DNA from: Comamonas odontotermitis
GTDB lineage: Bacteria > Pseudomonadota > Gammaproteobacteria > Burkholderiales > Burkholderiaceae_C
Length of the DNA: 64,000 nt
Direction of reading: 5' to 3'
NCBI RefSeq assembly: GCF_014207855.1
Contig: NZ_JACHKZ010000002.1
Coordinates: 1 to 64,000 of the forward strand
Below are positions 20,363 through 28,103 of this stretch, one piece after another. A program made the position numbers and the translations under genes. The notes beneath the pieces are model-generated. The model was given only the letters and a program-made list of their open reading frames with translations. It had not been told where the DNA came from and did not search any database. The first letter of the stretch is position 1; the number at the start of each line of letters is the position of its first letter.

Positions 20363-20592
20363 GCCACGCGACCGCCCGCCAATCGCAGGAGACACCAGTG
20401 AAATCTGACGTCATCACCCACCAGCGCCAGCAGTGGCGCCAAGCCTTGCAGCAGCTGACACGCCAACAACTGCGCGACCTGCGCCATAGCTGGCTGGAAC
20501 GCGGCGAAGGCCTGCCTCTACCCACCAATGCACGGCGCCTGCAATGGCTTCGCCTGCGCTGCTCCCTGCTGCTGCGCGAGCGCAGGTTCTGA
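20359..20592 (+). CDS. Small basic protein translationally coupled to creD
   Basis: A 77-residue protein I do not recognise. Its ATG overlaps the creD stop in an ATGA junction and has an AAGGA site 8 nt upstream, so it is very likely translated and coupled to creD. It has 14 arginines and a middle segment QALQQLTRQQLRDLRHSWLE that would form an amphipathic helix, with LRLRCSLLLRERRF at the end. No membrane segment or signal. By position it belongs to the CreB regulon. Confidence 0.6.
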   Translation: MSHATARQSQETPVKSDVITHQRQQWRQALQQLTRQQLRDLRHSWLERGEGLPLPTNARRLQWLRLRCSLLLRERRF

Positions 20593-20605
20593 GCCAGGCT
20601 TTCAG

Positions 20606-20626
20606 GGCCTGCTCAAAGAGCAGGCC
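20606..20626. terminator. Strong hairpin between convergent genes
   Basis: Perfect 9-bp arms GGCCTGCTC/GAGCAGGCC with an AAA loop lie between the stop of the creD-coupled gene and the stop of the convergent gene. Neither strand has a T-run, so it may stabilise 3' ends rather than terminate by itself. Confidence 0.4.
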
Positions 20627-20631
20627 TTGCC

Positions 20632-21282
20632 TCAATCCTTGCGCGAGGCACCGCTGCTGCGGTCAGCGGCGCGCTGCCGCGCCTGGGGCGACAGGGCGTT
20701 CATGCATTGCAGATTGGCATCGCCCAACAGGCTGTCGCACTTGCGGATGGCGGTGTCCAGATCTGCCTCACGCTGGCGTTCTGCCTCGCTTTTGGGTGGC
20801 GCGCCTACCGAAGCCTGCAGTGCCGCCTGCTGGTGTGCGGCCTGCTCACCGGCCACCCGCTTGCCCTTGGACTTGTCACTGCAGGATTTGAGTGCTGCCC
20901 TCGCTTCCTTGTCGCTGCCGGTGTGCTGCTTCTTGCACTGGTCCATGGCCAAGGCGTAAGCCAGATCGACTTCTGCCATGCTGGCCTTGAAGCTGTTGTT
21001 GGCGCTCGGGTGCCAGCGCACTTCCAATGTAGCCAGGTCAATCTTGCGTCGGCCATCGGCCTGCATGCGGCAGCGGCTCTGCGCGCCGCCATCCACCGTT
21101 TTGCAATGGGCCAATGCCCTGTCGTGGCGTTCGTTGATTGCGTCTTTGGCAGCGGCATAGGCCTGGCGCGACATGCGCTGCTCGGCTGCGTGCACCGGCC
21201 CTACGCCACATGCGGCGCCCACGGCAAGCACCAGCACCAGGCTGCACGCCGCGCCGTGCACAGAAATGGGCCTGAAAGGCAC
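20632..21282 (-). CDS. Hypothetical periplasmic protein with multiple cysteines
   Basis: A 216-residue protein of unknown function. The N-terminus SLVLVLAVGAACGVGPVHAAEQ is a signal peptide. The mature part is hydrophilic, Lys/Arg/Ala-rich and carries six cysteines (HCKTV, SRCRM, DQCKK, KSCSD, RKCDS, LQCMN), which could pair as three disulfides in the periplasm. The start is GTG at 21282-21280, immediately after the stop of the upstream lipoprotein gene, so it is the last gene of the MCE-transport operon. No known family recognised. Confidence 0.65.
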   Translation of the reverse strand: MPFRPISVHGAACSLVLVLAVGAACGVGPVHAAEQRMSRQAYAAAKDAINERHDRALAHCKTVDGGAQSRCRMQADGRRKIDLATLEVRWHPSANNSFKASMAEVDLAYALAMDQCKKQHTGSDKEARAALKSCSDKSKGKRVAGEQAAHQQAALQASVGAPPKSEAERQREADLDTAIRKCDSLLGDANLQCMNALSPQARQRAADRSSGASRKD

Positions 21283-21960
21283 TCAGCGACCCTGTTGGCG
21301 CAGCCAGGCGTCCAGCTGCTGGGCGGCCTCGCCGACAGCCATGGCAAGCGCAGCGGTGCCGCCCGCGGCATCGGCAGAAGCGGCTGGCTGACTCAGGCTG
21401 AACACCTGCTGGCCCAACCACTTTTCGCCCCGTGGAGAAACTTCGGTCAAGGTGGCACGCAGGCGCAGCACGCCCCGGCTGCTGGTGGTGGAGTCAAACA
21501 CCTGGCTGAACTCTTCGACATCGAGCCGCAGCATGGCGGGCAGCGCGGGCAGTTGCAAGGCCTGGGTTGCGCCGTCATCGTCAAGCAGCACCGCGCGCTG
21601 CTGGGCCAGGGTATCGCGCACCCGCTGCTGGATCAGCTGCTCTGCAGGCGCCGCCCAGCGGGCCTGGGTGTAGGGCCGCAGCTCGCGGTCGTTGGCGTAG
21701 GCAAGGCGGTACAGGATGGAGGCGCTTGCCTCCGGCATGCCCGAGGCCCTGACCTGTGCCAACACCAGCGGCGCCTGCGCCGAGGTCTTTGGCAGGGCAG
21801 TCCCTGCAGCCTGCGGGGCTTGCAGGCCAAAATCATAGCGCGCTACCGGAGCCGGTTTCTGTGGCAATGCAGAGCAGCCGGCCAACAGCGCCAGCACGCC
21901 AGCTGCCACCAGCGCGCGCCGTGCATAGCCCGTCAATGCATGCGGATTCAGTTTGGACAT
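21283..21960 (-). CDS. ABC-type transport auxiliary lipoprotein (PqiC/ABC_trans_aux-like)
   Basis: A 225-residue outer-membrane lipoprotein. The signal ends in the lipobox LLAGC (Cys29). The body has the features of the ABC-transport auxiliary family linked to MCE systems: VLAQVRASGMPEASASILYRLAYAND, the RWAAPAEQLIQQRV segment and LRLDVEEFSQVFDS. In PqiABC the related lipoprotein PqiC docks the MCE tube on the outer membrane; a similar role is inferred here. ATG at 21960 with an AAGG site. It follows the MlaD-like gene by 16 bp. Confidence 0.85.
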   Translation of the reverse strand: MSKLNPHALTGYARRALVAAGVLALLAGCSALPQKPAPVARYDFGLQAPQAAGTALPKTSAQAPLVLAQVRASGMPEASASILYRLAYANDRELRPYTQARWAAPAEQLIQQRVRDTLAQQRAVLLDDDGATQALQLPALPAMLRLDVEEFSQVFDSTTSSRGVLRLRATLTEVSPRGEKWLGQQVFSLSQPAASADAAGGTAALAMAVGEAAQQLDAWLRQQGR

Positions 21961-21976
21961 GGTGAACTCAGCCTTT

Positions 21977-22942
21977 CTATCGCGATGCACCTGCAGCAGC
22001 GGGCGCGACAAAGCCCTGCTCGCCCGGGCCCGGCAAGGCGTTGGACGTGCCATAGATCAATGATTGTGGATTGTTCTTGAACGCATCGGCGGTATCGCCC
22101 ATGCGGCGCGCAGCCGCTCCCACATCGTTCATGGTGCGGCCCAGATTGGGCAGGGTGCCACGGTTGAAGTTGTCTGCCGCATTGGTCACCTGGTCGACCG
22201 CAGTCGCCATCTGGCCCACCACGCCGTCTTTCGACGACAGGCCCGCCACGGCCCGGCTCACATCACGCGAGGTCTTGTCGATACCGGCCAGCGTCTTGCG
22301 AGCGTCCTGCGCGACTGCAGGCAGCGAGGCCAGCGCCGGGTCGAGCTTGGTATCCACGGTCACCAACAGGCGCTTGCCCAATGCATCCAGGCTCTGCGCG
22401 GCCTGGCCCAGGTTTTGCACCGATGCCATCAGCGCACGCTGGTTGTTCGCGCTGAGCAGGTCGTTCACCTTGCGGGTGGCGTCTTCCACCTGCTGCATGA
22501 TGATCGGGCCCTGCTCGGCAATCTGGCCAAAAGGCGATGGCCGCATCGGCAGGCGCGGCAGGCCGTCCGGCCCGGCCGGCAGCGGTGTGGTGTTCATGTT
22601 GTCATCATCGAGCTGGATGTGTGCGAGGCCCGTGACGCCCTGGAAGCCCAGCATGGCATAGGTGGTCTGCGTGACCGGAGCCTCGGCATTGACGGCAATC
22701 ACAATCAGCACATTGCCGTTCTTCTCGGGATCAAACTCAATCGAGCGCACCTTGCCAACGGGCACCCCCTTGTAGCGCACGGGCGCCTGCAGCTGCAGGC
22801 CGCTCACGCTCTCGGCCGTTGCCAGCTCGTACTTGGTATAGGTGGTGTTGTCCCGGCCGAGCCACAGGCTGATGCCGATGACCAGGGCCGTGAGCACCAC
22901 CACAAACAAGCCCGCCGCCAGTGCGTGCGATTTGTTTTCCAT
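21977..22942 (-). CDS. MlaD-like MCE-domain substrate-binding protein
   Basis: A 321-residue periplasmic protein anchored by one N-terminal helix (ALAAGLFVVVLTALVIGISLWL). The single MCE domain spans about residues 38-118 with VSGLQLQAPVRYKGVPVGKVRSIEFDP and TQTTYAMLGFQGVTGLAHIQL. A long helical C-terminal half (about 150-300) could form the tube seen in MCE proteins. It binds and carries lipids between membranes. It starts 2 bp after the ATPase gene stop and belongs to the permease-ATPase-MCE-lipoprotein operon. Confidence 0.9.
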   Translation of the reverse strand: MENKSHALAAGLFVVVLTALVIGISLWLGRDNTTYTKYELATAESVSGLQLQAPVRYKGVPVGKVRSIEFDPEKNGNVLIVIAVNAEAPVTQTTYAMLGFQGVTGLAHIQLDDDNMNTTPLPAGPDGLPRLPMRPSPFGQIAEQGPIIMQQVEDATRKVNDLLSANNQRALMASVQNLGQAAQSLDALGKRLLVTVDTKLDPALASLPAVAQDARKTLAGIDKTSRDVSRAVAGLSSKDGVVGQMATAVDQVTNAADNFNRGTLPNLGRTMNDVGAAARRMGDTADAFKNNPQSLIYGTSNALPGPGEQGFVAPAAAGASR

Positions 22943-22944
22943 AG

Positions 22945-23793
22945 CTACTCCTTTGCTCCAGCGAGCGCTCCTCCAAGGGCCACTGCGCTGACCGGCGCCA
23001 ACGCGCGCCGCCCCCGCTCACCCAGGAAGAAATGTTCGATAAACGGATGCGGGAAATGCACCACCTCTTGCGGCGCTCCCGTCACGATCACTTTTTTCTC
23101 GGCCAGTACCGCCACACGGGTGGACAGGGCAAACAGCGTGTCCAGGTCGTGCGTGACCATCACCACCGTCAGACCCAGCGCTTCATGCAGCTCCTTGAGC
23201 AGATCGCAGAACTCATCGGAGCTGTTCGGGTCCAGCCCTGCCGTGGGCTCGTCGAGCAGCAGCAATGGCGGATCCATGATGAGCGAGCGCGCCAGTGCCA
23301 CACGCTTGATCATGCCGCCCGACAGATCGGATGGCATGCGGGTGGCATGCTCGGGCTTGAGGCCCACCATCTGCAGCTTGACCATGGCAGCATCGCGTAC
23401 CACGGCCTTGGGCAGGGTACCCTGCTCGTTCAATGGAAAGGCAATGTTCTCCAGCACATTGAAGGCGGAGAACAGTGCGCCTTGCTGGAACAGCATGCCG
23501 ATGCGCGAGGCTGCGCCGTGGCGGCTGAGCTCGTCCACGGGCTTGCCTTCGATCAGCACCTCGCCCTTGGCGGGATGCAGCAGGCCGAGAATCTGCCGCA
23601 GCAGCACGGATTTGCCCGTTCCCGAGCCGCCCACCAGGGTCAGGATTTCACCGCGGCGCACATCCAGATCGAGATCCTGATGGATCGCAAACGCATGGTC
23701 TCCACGGCCAAACACGGTCCACAGCTTGCGGATCTGCACCACAGGCTGGTCTGCCGTTGGAGCGGTGGTTGCAGTTGAGGTTGTCACTGCCAT
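22945..23793 (-). CDS. ABC transporter ATP-binding protein of MCE lipid-transport system (MlaF-like)
   Basis: A 282-residue ATPase. Walker A GGSGTGKS, the signature LSGGMIKRVALARS (with the MlaF-type LSGGM rather than LSGGQ), Walker B LLLLDEPTAGLDP and the H-loop VMVTHD are all present. ATG at 23793 lies 2 bp after the permease stop. It powers the neighbouring MlaE-like permease; the substrate is probably phospholipid, by family. Confidence 0.93.
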   Translation of the reverse strand: MAVTTSTATTAPTADQPVVQIRKLWTVFGRGDHAFAIHQDLDLDVRRGEILTLVGGSGTGKSVLLRQILGLLHPAKGEVLIEGKPVDELSRHGAASRIGMLFQQGALFSAFNVLENIAFPLNEQGTLPKAVVRDAAMVKLQMVGLKPEHATRMPSDLSGGMIKRVALARSLIMDPPLLLLDEPTAGLDPNSSDEFCDLLKELHEALGLTVVMVTHDLDTLFALSTRVAVLAEKKVIVTGAPQEVVHFPHPFIEHFFLGERGRRALAPVSAVALGGALAGAKE

Positions 23794-23795
23794 GG

Positions 23796-24920
23796 CTAGA
23801 ACCCGACATTGCGGAATGCAATCGCAAAGATGGCATCCAGCACGATGACCGCCGTGATCGATATCACGACCGAAGAAGTGGTGCCGCGCCCCAGGCTCTG
23901 GGTATTGGGCTCCACCTGCAGCCCGAAGTGGCAGGCAATCAGCGCAATGGCCACACCAAACGTCACCGATTTGGCCAGCGCCAGAAACAGGTTGGCAATA
24001 TCCACAGCCCCTGGCATTGCCTGCACGAAATAGGCAGGCGATACCCCCATGGCCGCATCGGCAGCCAGCATGCCGCCCACAAGAGCGCACATGGTGGTCC
24101 AGATGGCCACCAGCGGCATGGCCGCAGCCAGAGCCAGCGCGCGCGGCATCACCAGTCGAAAGCCGTGCGGGATGCCCATCACCTGCATGGCATCCAGCTC
24201 TTCGTTCACCCGCATCACCCCAATCTGCGCGGTAATGGCCGAGCCCGAGCGGCCTGCCACCAGAATGGCCCCCAGAAGCGGCCCCAGCTCACGCACCAGA
24301 GAAATACCCAGGATATTGACGATGAAAGCATCGGCGCCGAACTGGCGCAGTTGCAGCGACATCAGATAGGCCAGCACCACGCCGATGAGAAAACCCACCA
24401 GCGCCGTGATCGGCAAGGCCGTGGTTCCCACCGCGTACAGATTGCCGGAGAAATCGCGCCACGGCCCGCGCGCCGGGTTGCGCAGCAGGCGCAGCACATC
24501 GATCAGCAACTGCCCCACCATCTCGACCATGGCCCGCGCATGGGCCACAAAGCCCAGCAGCACCATTCCCAACTGGATGAGCCAACCCCACCAGTTGACA
24601 GGTTTTTCGGGCGGGCAGGCAATCGTCAGTGACGCCACGCGCTCCATCATCTGGCGCTGCATGTCCGTCATGCGCAGATGCTGCGGCCGCTGCTGGCGCC
24701 AGTGTTCCCATAGCAGCTGGGCGCCCACATGGTCCAGCCAGTCCGCAGCAGTCAGATCCCAGGCCTGGCCCTCGCCGGGCGGGTGCTTGCGCAATTGCTC
24801 GCGCACGGATTTCCAGATGTGCCGGTCCCCCAGCTCTGCCGCCCCCCAGCGACCGCGCAACTGTGCCCAGCGCTGACCGCTGTCGTTGGCATCGGTGATG
24901 TGAGGAGAGGAATCCGCCAT
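23796..24920 (-). CDS. MlaE-like ABC permease with N-terminal extension
   Basis: A 374-residue inner-membrane permease. The MlaE/YrbE domain covers about residues 125-374 with FSGNLYAVGTTALPITALVGFLIG, GRSGSAITAQIGVMRVNEELDAM and IPHGFRLVMPRALAL, all characteristic. The N-terminal 120 residues form a soluble domain resembling a fused STAS-like (MlaB-type) part, which would explain the absence of a separate mlaB. First gene of the operon permease-ATPase-MCE-lipoprotein-Cys protein, divergent from the GMC oxidoreductase. ATG at 24920; no strong ribosome-binding site. Confidence 0.9.
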   Translation of the reverse strand: MADSSPHITDANDSGQRWAQLRGRWGAAELGDRHIWKSVREQLRKHPPGEGQAWDLTAADWLDHVGAQLLWEHWRQQRPQHLRMTDMQRQMMERVASLTIACPPEKPVNWWGWLIQLGMVLLGFVAHARAMVEMVGQLLIDVLRLLRNPARGPWRDFSGNLYAVGTTALPITALVGFLIGVVLAYLMSLQLRQFGADAFIVNILGISLVRELGPLLGAILVAGRSGSAITAQIGVMRVNEELDAMQVMGIPHGFRLVMPRALALAAAMPLVAIWTTMCALVGGMLAADAAMGVSPAYFVQAMPGAVDIANLFLALAKSVTFGVAIALIACHFGLQVEPNTQSLGRGTTSSVVISITAVIVLDAIFAIAFRNVGF

Positions 24921-25164
24921 GAATGGAAAAAGCGAGCTGGTTCTTGTTGCGTGCGCAATACGAATACGGACTACGCACTATAGCCTGAGTGTCACCCAGG
25001 CGCATGCAGTGAACACGCGCCCGGCACGGTGGCATCGGGCCCGGCAGCACGGCCTCCATCGGTTGATTCCCGATTGGCAACGCGGCACACTGTTTGCACA
25101 CTGCAGGCTGTTTTTACCAGATATGGGCTGCGTTCGCGGCCCGAGTCACCAAACCCCCAAAAGC

Positions 25165-26850
25165 ATGACGACACCCGGAGACAACACTTCCTTCGACTAT
25201 ATCGTGATCGGCGCAGGCACAGCAGGGGCGCTGCTGTGCAACCGCCTCTCGGCCAACCCACGCAACCGCGTGCTGCTGATCGAGGCGGGCAGGCGCGACG
25301 ATTACCACTGGATCCATATTCCTGTCGGCTATCTGTACTGCATTGGCAACCCTCGCACCGACTGGCTCTACAAGACCGAGCCCGAGCCCGGGCTCAACGG
25401 CCGAAGCCTGCTCTACCCGCGCGGCAAGACGCTGGGCGGCTGCTCCAGCATCAACGGCATGATCTACATGCGTGGCCAATCGCGCGATTACGACCACTGG
25501 GCCGAGCTGACGGGCGACGCCCGGTGGCGCTGGAATGAAACCCTGGGCTACTTCAAGCGCCATGAAGACCATTGGCGGCTGGATCACGAAGGCGATGCCA
25601 GCCCCAGCTTTGCGCAATTGCATGGCAACCGCCGCACCGGCAGCAGCGGGGAATGGCGCGTCGAGAAACAGCGCCTGCGCTGGGACATTCTGGACGCCTT
25701 TGCCCAGGCTGCGCAGCAGGCCGGCATCCCCGCCACCGACGACTTCAACCGCGGCACCAACGAAGGTGTCGGCTACTTCGAGGTCAACCAGAAGGCCGGT
25801 TGGCGCTGGAACACCGCCAAGGCCTTCTTGCGCCCCACCTGCTATGGCCGCCCCAATGTCGAGATCTGGAACAATGCCCAGGTGAGCCGCCTGCTGCTGG
25901 AGCGCCAGGCAGACGGGCAGCTCGCCTGTACCGGCGCCGAAGTGTGGACCGGATCTGAAACGGTGACGGCACGCGCCAGCAAGGAAGTGATCCTCAGCGC
26001 CGGTGCGGTCAATTCGCCGCAGATTCTGCAGCTGTCGGGCATCGGCCCGGGCGAGCTGCTGCAGCAGCACGGCATCGGCGTGCAACATGATTTGCCGGGT
26101 GTGGGTGCCAATCTGCAAGACCACTTGCAGATCCGCGCGGTATTCAAGATCGATGGCGCGCCCACGCTCAACATGATGGCGGGCAGCCTGTGGGGCAAGG
26201 CCAAGATCGGGCTGGAGTACCTCGCCAAGCGCAGCGGCCCGATGAGCATGGCTCCCTCGCAACTGGGCGCCTTCACCCGCAGCAGCGCCGAACACCCCTA
26301 CCCCAATATCCAGTACCACGTGCAGCCGCTGTCGCTCGACGCTTTTGGCGACCCGTTGCACACCTTTCCGGCCTTTACCGCCAGCGTGTGCAATCTCAAC
26401 CCCACCAGCCGGGGCACGGTGCAGATCAAGAACGCCGATTTCAGAGCCGCGCCCGCCATTGCGCCGCATTACCTCTCGACCGAAGAAGACCGCAAGGTGG
26501 CGGCCGACAGCCTGCGCATCACCCGCACCATCGCGGCCCAGCCCGCGCTGGCCAAATACCGGCCGGTGGAGTGGAAGCCCGGTGCGCAGTACCAAAGCGA
26601 TGAAGAGCTCGCGCGTCTCGCAGGTGACATCGCCACCACCATCTTCCACCCGGTAGGCACCACCAAGATGGGCGCAGACAGCGACCCCATGGCCGTACTC
26701 GACAGCGAGCTGCGGGTTCGCGGCGTGCGCGGGCTGCGGGTGGTGGATGCGGGCGCCATGCCGACCATCACCAGCGGCAACACCAATTCGCCCACCCTCA
26801 TGATTGCCGAGCGCGCCGCAGAATGGATCCTGGCCAGCCACCGCCCGTAA
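25165..26850 (+). CDS. GMC-family FAD-dependent oxidoreductase (choline/alcohol dehydrogenase-like)
   Basis: A 561-residue flavoenzyme oxidising alcohols. FAD motif YIVIGAGTAGALLCNRLS at the N-terminus, GMC signature 1 region RGKTLGGCSSINGMIYMRGQ, signature 2 SAGAVNSPQILQLSGIG, and the C-terminal HPVGTTKMG...GNTNSPTLMIAERAA with the active-site histidine. Such proteins act as AlkJ-like alcohol or BetA-like choline dehydrogenases; there is no aldehyde dehydrogenase alongside to narrow the substrate. ATG at 25165 is taken because it leads straight into the Rossmann fold. Divergent from the MCE operon over 244 bp with no clear promoter seen. Confidence 0.9.
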   Translation: MTTPGDNTSFDYIVIGAGTAGALLCNRLSANPRNRVLLIEAGRRDDYHWIHIPVGYLYCIGNPRTDWLYKTEPEPGLNGRSLLYPRGKTLGGCSSINGMIYMRGQSRDYDHWAELTGDARWRWNETLGYFKRHEDHWRLDHEGDASPSFAQLHGNRRTGSSGEWRVEKQRLRWDILDAFAQAAQQAGIPATDDFNRGTNEGVGYFEVNQKAGWRWNTAKAFLRPTCYGRPNVEIWNNAQVSRLLLERQADGQLACTGAEVWTGSETVTARASKEVILSAGAVNSPQILQLSGIGPGELLQQHGIGVQHDLPGVGANLQDHLQIRAVFKIDGAPTLNMMAGSLWGKAKIGLEYLAKRSGPMSMAPSQLGAFTRSSAEHPYPNIQYHVQPLSLDAFGDPLHTFPAFTASVCNLNPTSRGTVQIKNADFRAAPAIAPHYLSTEEDRKVAADSLRITRTIAAQPALAKYRPVEWKPGAQYQSDEELARLAGDIATTIFHPVGTTKMGADSDPMAVLDSELRVRGVRGLRVVDAGAMPTITSGNTNSPTLMIAERAAEWILASHRP

Positions 26851-26933
26851 CCGAACCATGCGAGTGCCCCCGCTCATGCGCCTGCACCGCGGCAGGACTG
26901 GTCATTGCCCCAAAATAGGGGTGCGGCCGGCTT

Positions 26934-26948
26934 TGCTTTGCCAAAGCA
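26934..26948. promoter_or_regulatory. 15-bp palindrome upstream of the candidate sRNA
   Basis: TGCTTTG and CAAAGCA face each other across one base. It ends 43 bp before the TATAGT box of the candidate sRNA promoter, a position suited to an activator or repressor site. No factor can be named. Confidence 0.3.
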
Positions 26949-26991
26949 CCAGTGGGGGTAAATCCTGATGCACCATGGCGGTGCGATCCCC

Positions 26992-26997
26992 TATAGT
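26992..26997 (+). promoter_or_regulatory. -10 box of a candidate sRNA promoter
   Basis: TATAGT matches the sigma-70 -10 consensus at five of six positions. No good -35 is seen at 16-18 bp, so activation by a factor or another sigma would be needed. Predicted start of transcription is near 27004. Confidence 0.35.
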
Positions 26998-27003
26998 AGA
27001 GGC

Positions 27004-27126
27004 ACTCGAGGCACTCAAACAGTGCTCTGCGAGAGGACCGAGGAGACATCTCGATAACTCAAATATTTTGATAAAGCATCACAAAAAGAGATGCCCCTTC
27101 CAAAGCGCCTACGGGCGCTTTTTTGT
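27004..27126 (+). ncRNA. Candidate structured small RNA (or leader RNA) ending in a strong terminator
   Basis: About 120 nt between the GMC gene and the TSUP gene hold no ORF but four nested or successive hairpins: CTCG/CGAG (27005-27033) enclosing GGCACT/AGTGCT; CGAG/CTCG (27039-27053); GCATC/GATGC (27076-27094) with an A-rich loop; and a terminator stem with a stable C-UACG-G loop and T6 tail. An A/T-rich single-stranded stretch (27057-27075) could bind Hfq. The 380-bp gap also contains a -10 box and a palindrome upstream. It could instead be an attenuator leader of the TSUP gene, which starts 105 bp beyond. Confidence 0.45.
27102..27126 (+). terminator. Intrinsic terminator with UACG tetraloop
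   Basis: An 8-bp stem AAAGCGCC/GGCGCTTT closed by a TACG loop (27110-27113) runs into six T, one G and five more T. It is far from the GMC stop (250 bp), which argues that it ends a separate short transcript. Confidence 0.8.
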
Positions 27127-27230
27127 TTTTCCCTTCGTCTCCACGCCACAACACTGTTCCGTATGCAGCAGCGCATTTACCCGCTGTGATCCGGTGCGCG
27201 CTGCCCTGTTGCAGTGCGACAATCGCGGCC

Positions 27231-28001
27231 ATGGAATGGAATTTTCAATGGATTTTTGTCACCCTGGCGTCCATGTTCGCAGGGTTTGTAGATGCAGTGG
27301 TGGGGGGTGGAGGCCTCATTTTGGTGCCTGCGCTCTTTGGCGCATTTCCGTCCGCACCACCGGCAACCCTGCTGGGCACCAACAAGAGCGCCGGTGTCTG
27401 GGGCACGCTGATTGCGGCGCGCCAGTTCAGCCGCCGCGTGCAGATGCGCTGGAGTGCCGTCGCGCCTGCGGCGTTCGCCGGGTTTGCGGCTTCGCTCCTG
27501 GGCGCCTGGGCCGTCACCGTGGTCGACCCGAGCATGCTGCGCAAGGCACTTCCGGTGATTCTGGTGGCCGTGCTGGCCTACACCTTGTACAAAAAGCAGT
27601 TGGGGCAAACGCACGCACCTCGCTACAGCGGCCGGGCCGAGACCTGGGTGGCCTGTGCGATTGGCGCGAGCATCGGCTTTTATGACGGGTTCTTCGGCCC
27701 GGGCGCAGGCAGCTTCTTCGTCTTTCTGTTCGTGCGCTGGCTGGGCTATGACTTTCTGAATGCCTCGGCCAGTGCCAAGATTCTGAATCTGGCCACCAAC
27801 ATCGCGGCACTGATTCTCTTCACGGCCAAGGGCCATGTGTGGTGGCACTTTGCGATCCCGCTGGCCGTTGCCAATGTGGTGGGCAGCATGCTGGGCACCT
27901 GGATGGCGCTGAAAAAAGGCTCGGGCTTCGTTCGCGGCATGTTCATTGTTGTGGTGAGCGCCCTCATCCTGAAGACCGGCTACGACGCCTTTGTGCGCTG
28001 A
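27231..28001 (+). CDS. TSUP-family (TauE/SafE) sulfite/anion permease
   Basis: A 256-residue inner-membrane protein with about eight helices. The family repeat motif is seen twice: FAGFVDAVVGGGGLILVPAL near the N-terminus and GFYDGFFGPGAGSFFVFLFV in the middle, with LLGTNKSAGVWGTL between. TSUP proteins export sulfite, sulfonates or related organic anions; the substrate here is not shown by context. The ATG at 27231 starts directly at the conserved MEWNFQWIFV; a longer in-frame start upstream is not conserved. Convergent with mrdA. Confidence 0.88.
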   Translation: MEWNFQWIFVTLASMFAGFVDAVVGGGGLILVPALFGAFPSAPPATLLGTNKSAGVWGTLIAARQFSRRVQMRWSAVAPAAFAGFAASLLGAWAVTVVDPSMLRKALPVILVAVLAYTLYKKQLGQTHAPRYSGRAETWVACAIGASIGFYDGFFGPGAGSFFVFLFVRWLGYDFLNASASAKILNLATNIAALILFTAKGHVWWHFAIPLAVANVVGSMLGTWMALKKGSGFVRGMFIVVVSALILKTGYDAFVR

Positions 28002-28061
28002 ACGACCGGCAGCCCGGAGACCTCAAGACCGTGTCTGACAAGGCCTGACAGCGCGCGGCCA

Positions 28062-28103
28062 GCTGCTATTTTTATAGTAATTAGCATGCACGCTTTAGCG
28101 TGC
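28062..28103. repeat. Palindromic element between TSUP gene and mrdA
   Basis: CTAT/ATAG with a TTTT centre (28066-28077) is followed by a 6-bp hairpin GCACGC/GCGTGC (28088-28103) that contains the mrdA stop codon. On the minus strand the hairpin is followed by AT-rich sequence and may help end mrdA transcription. Confidence 0.4.
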
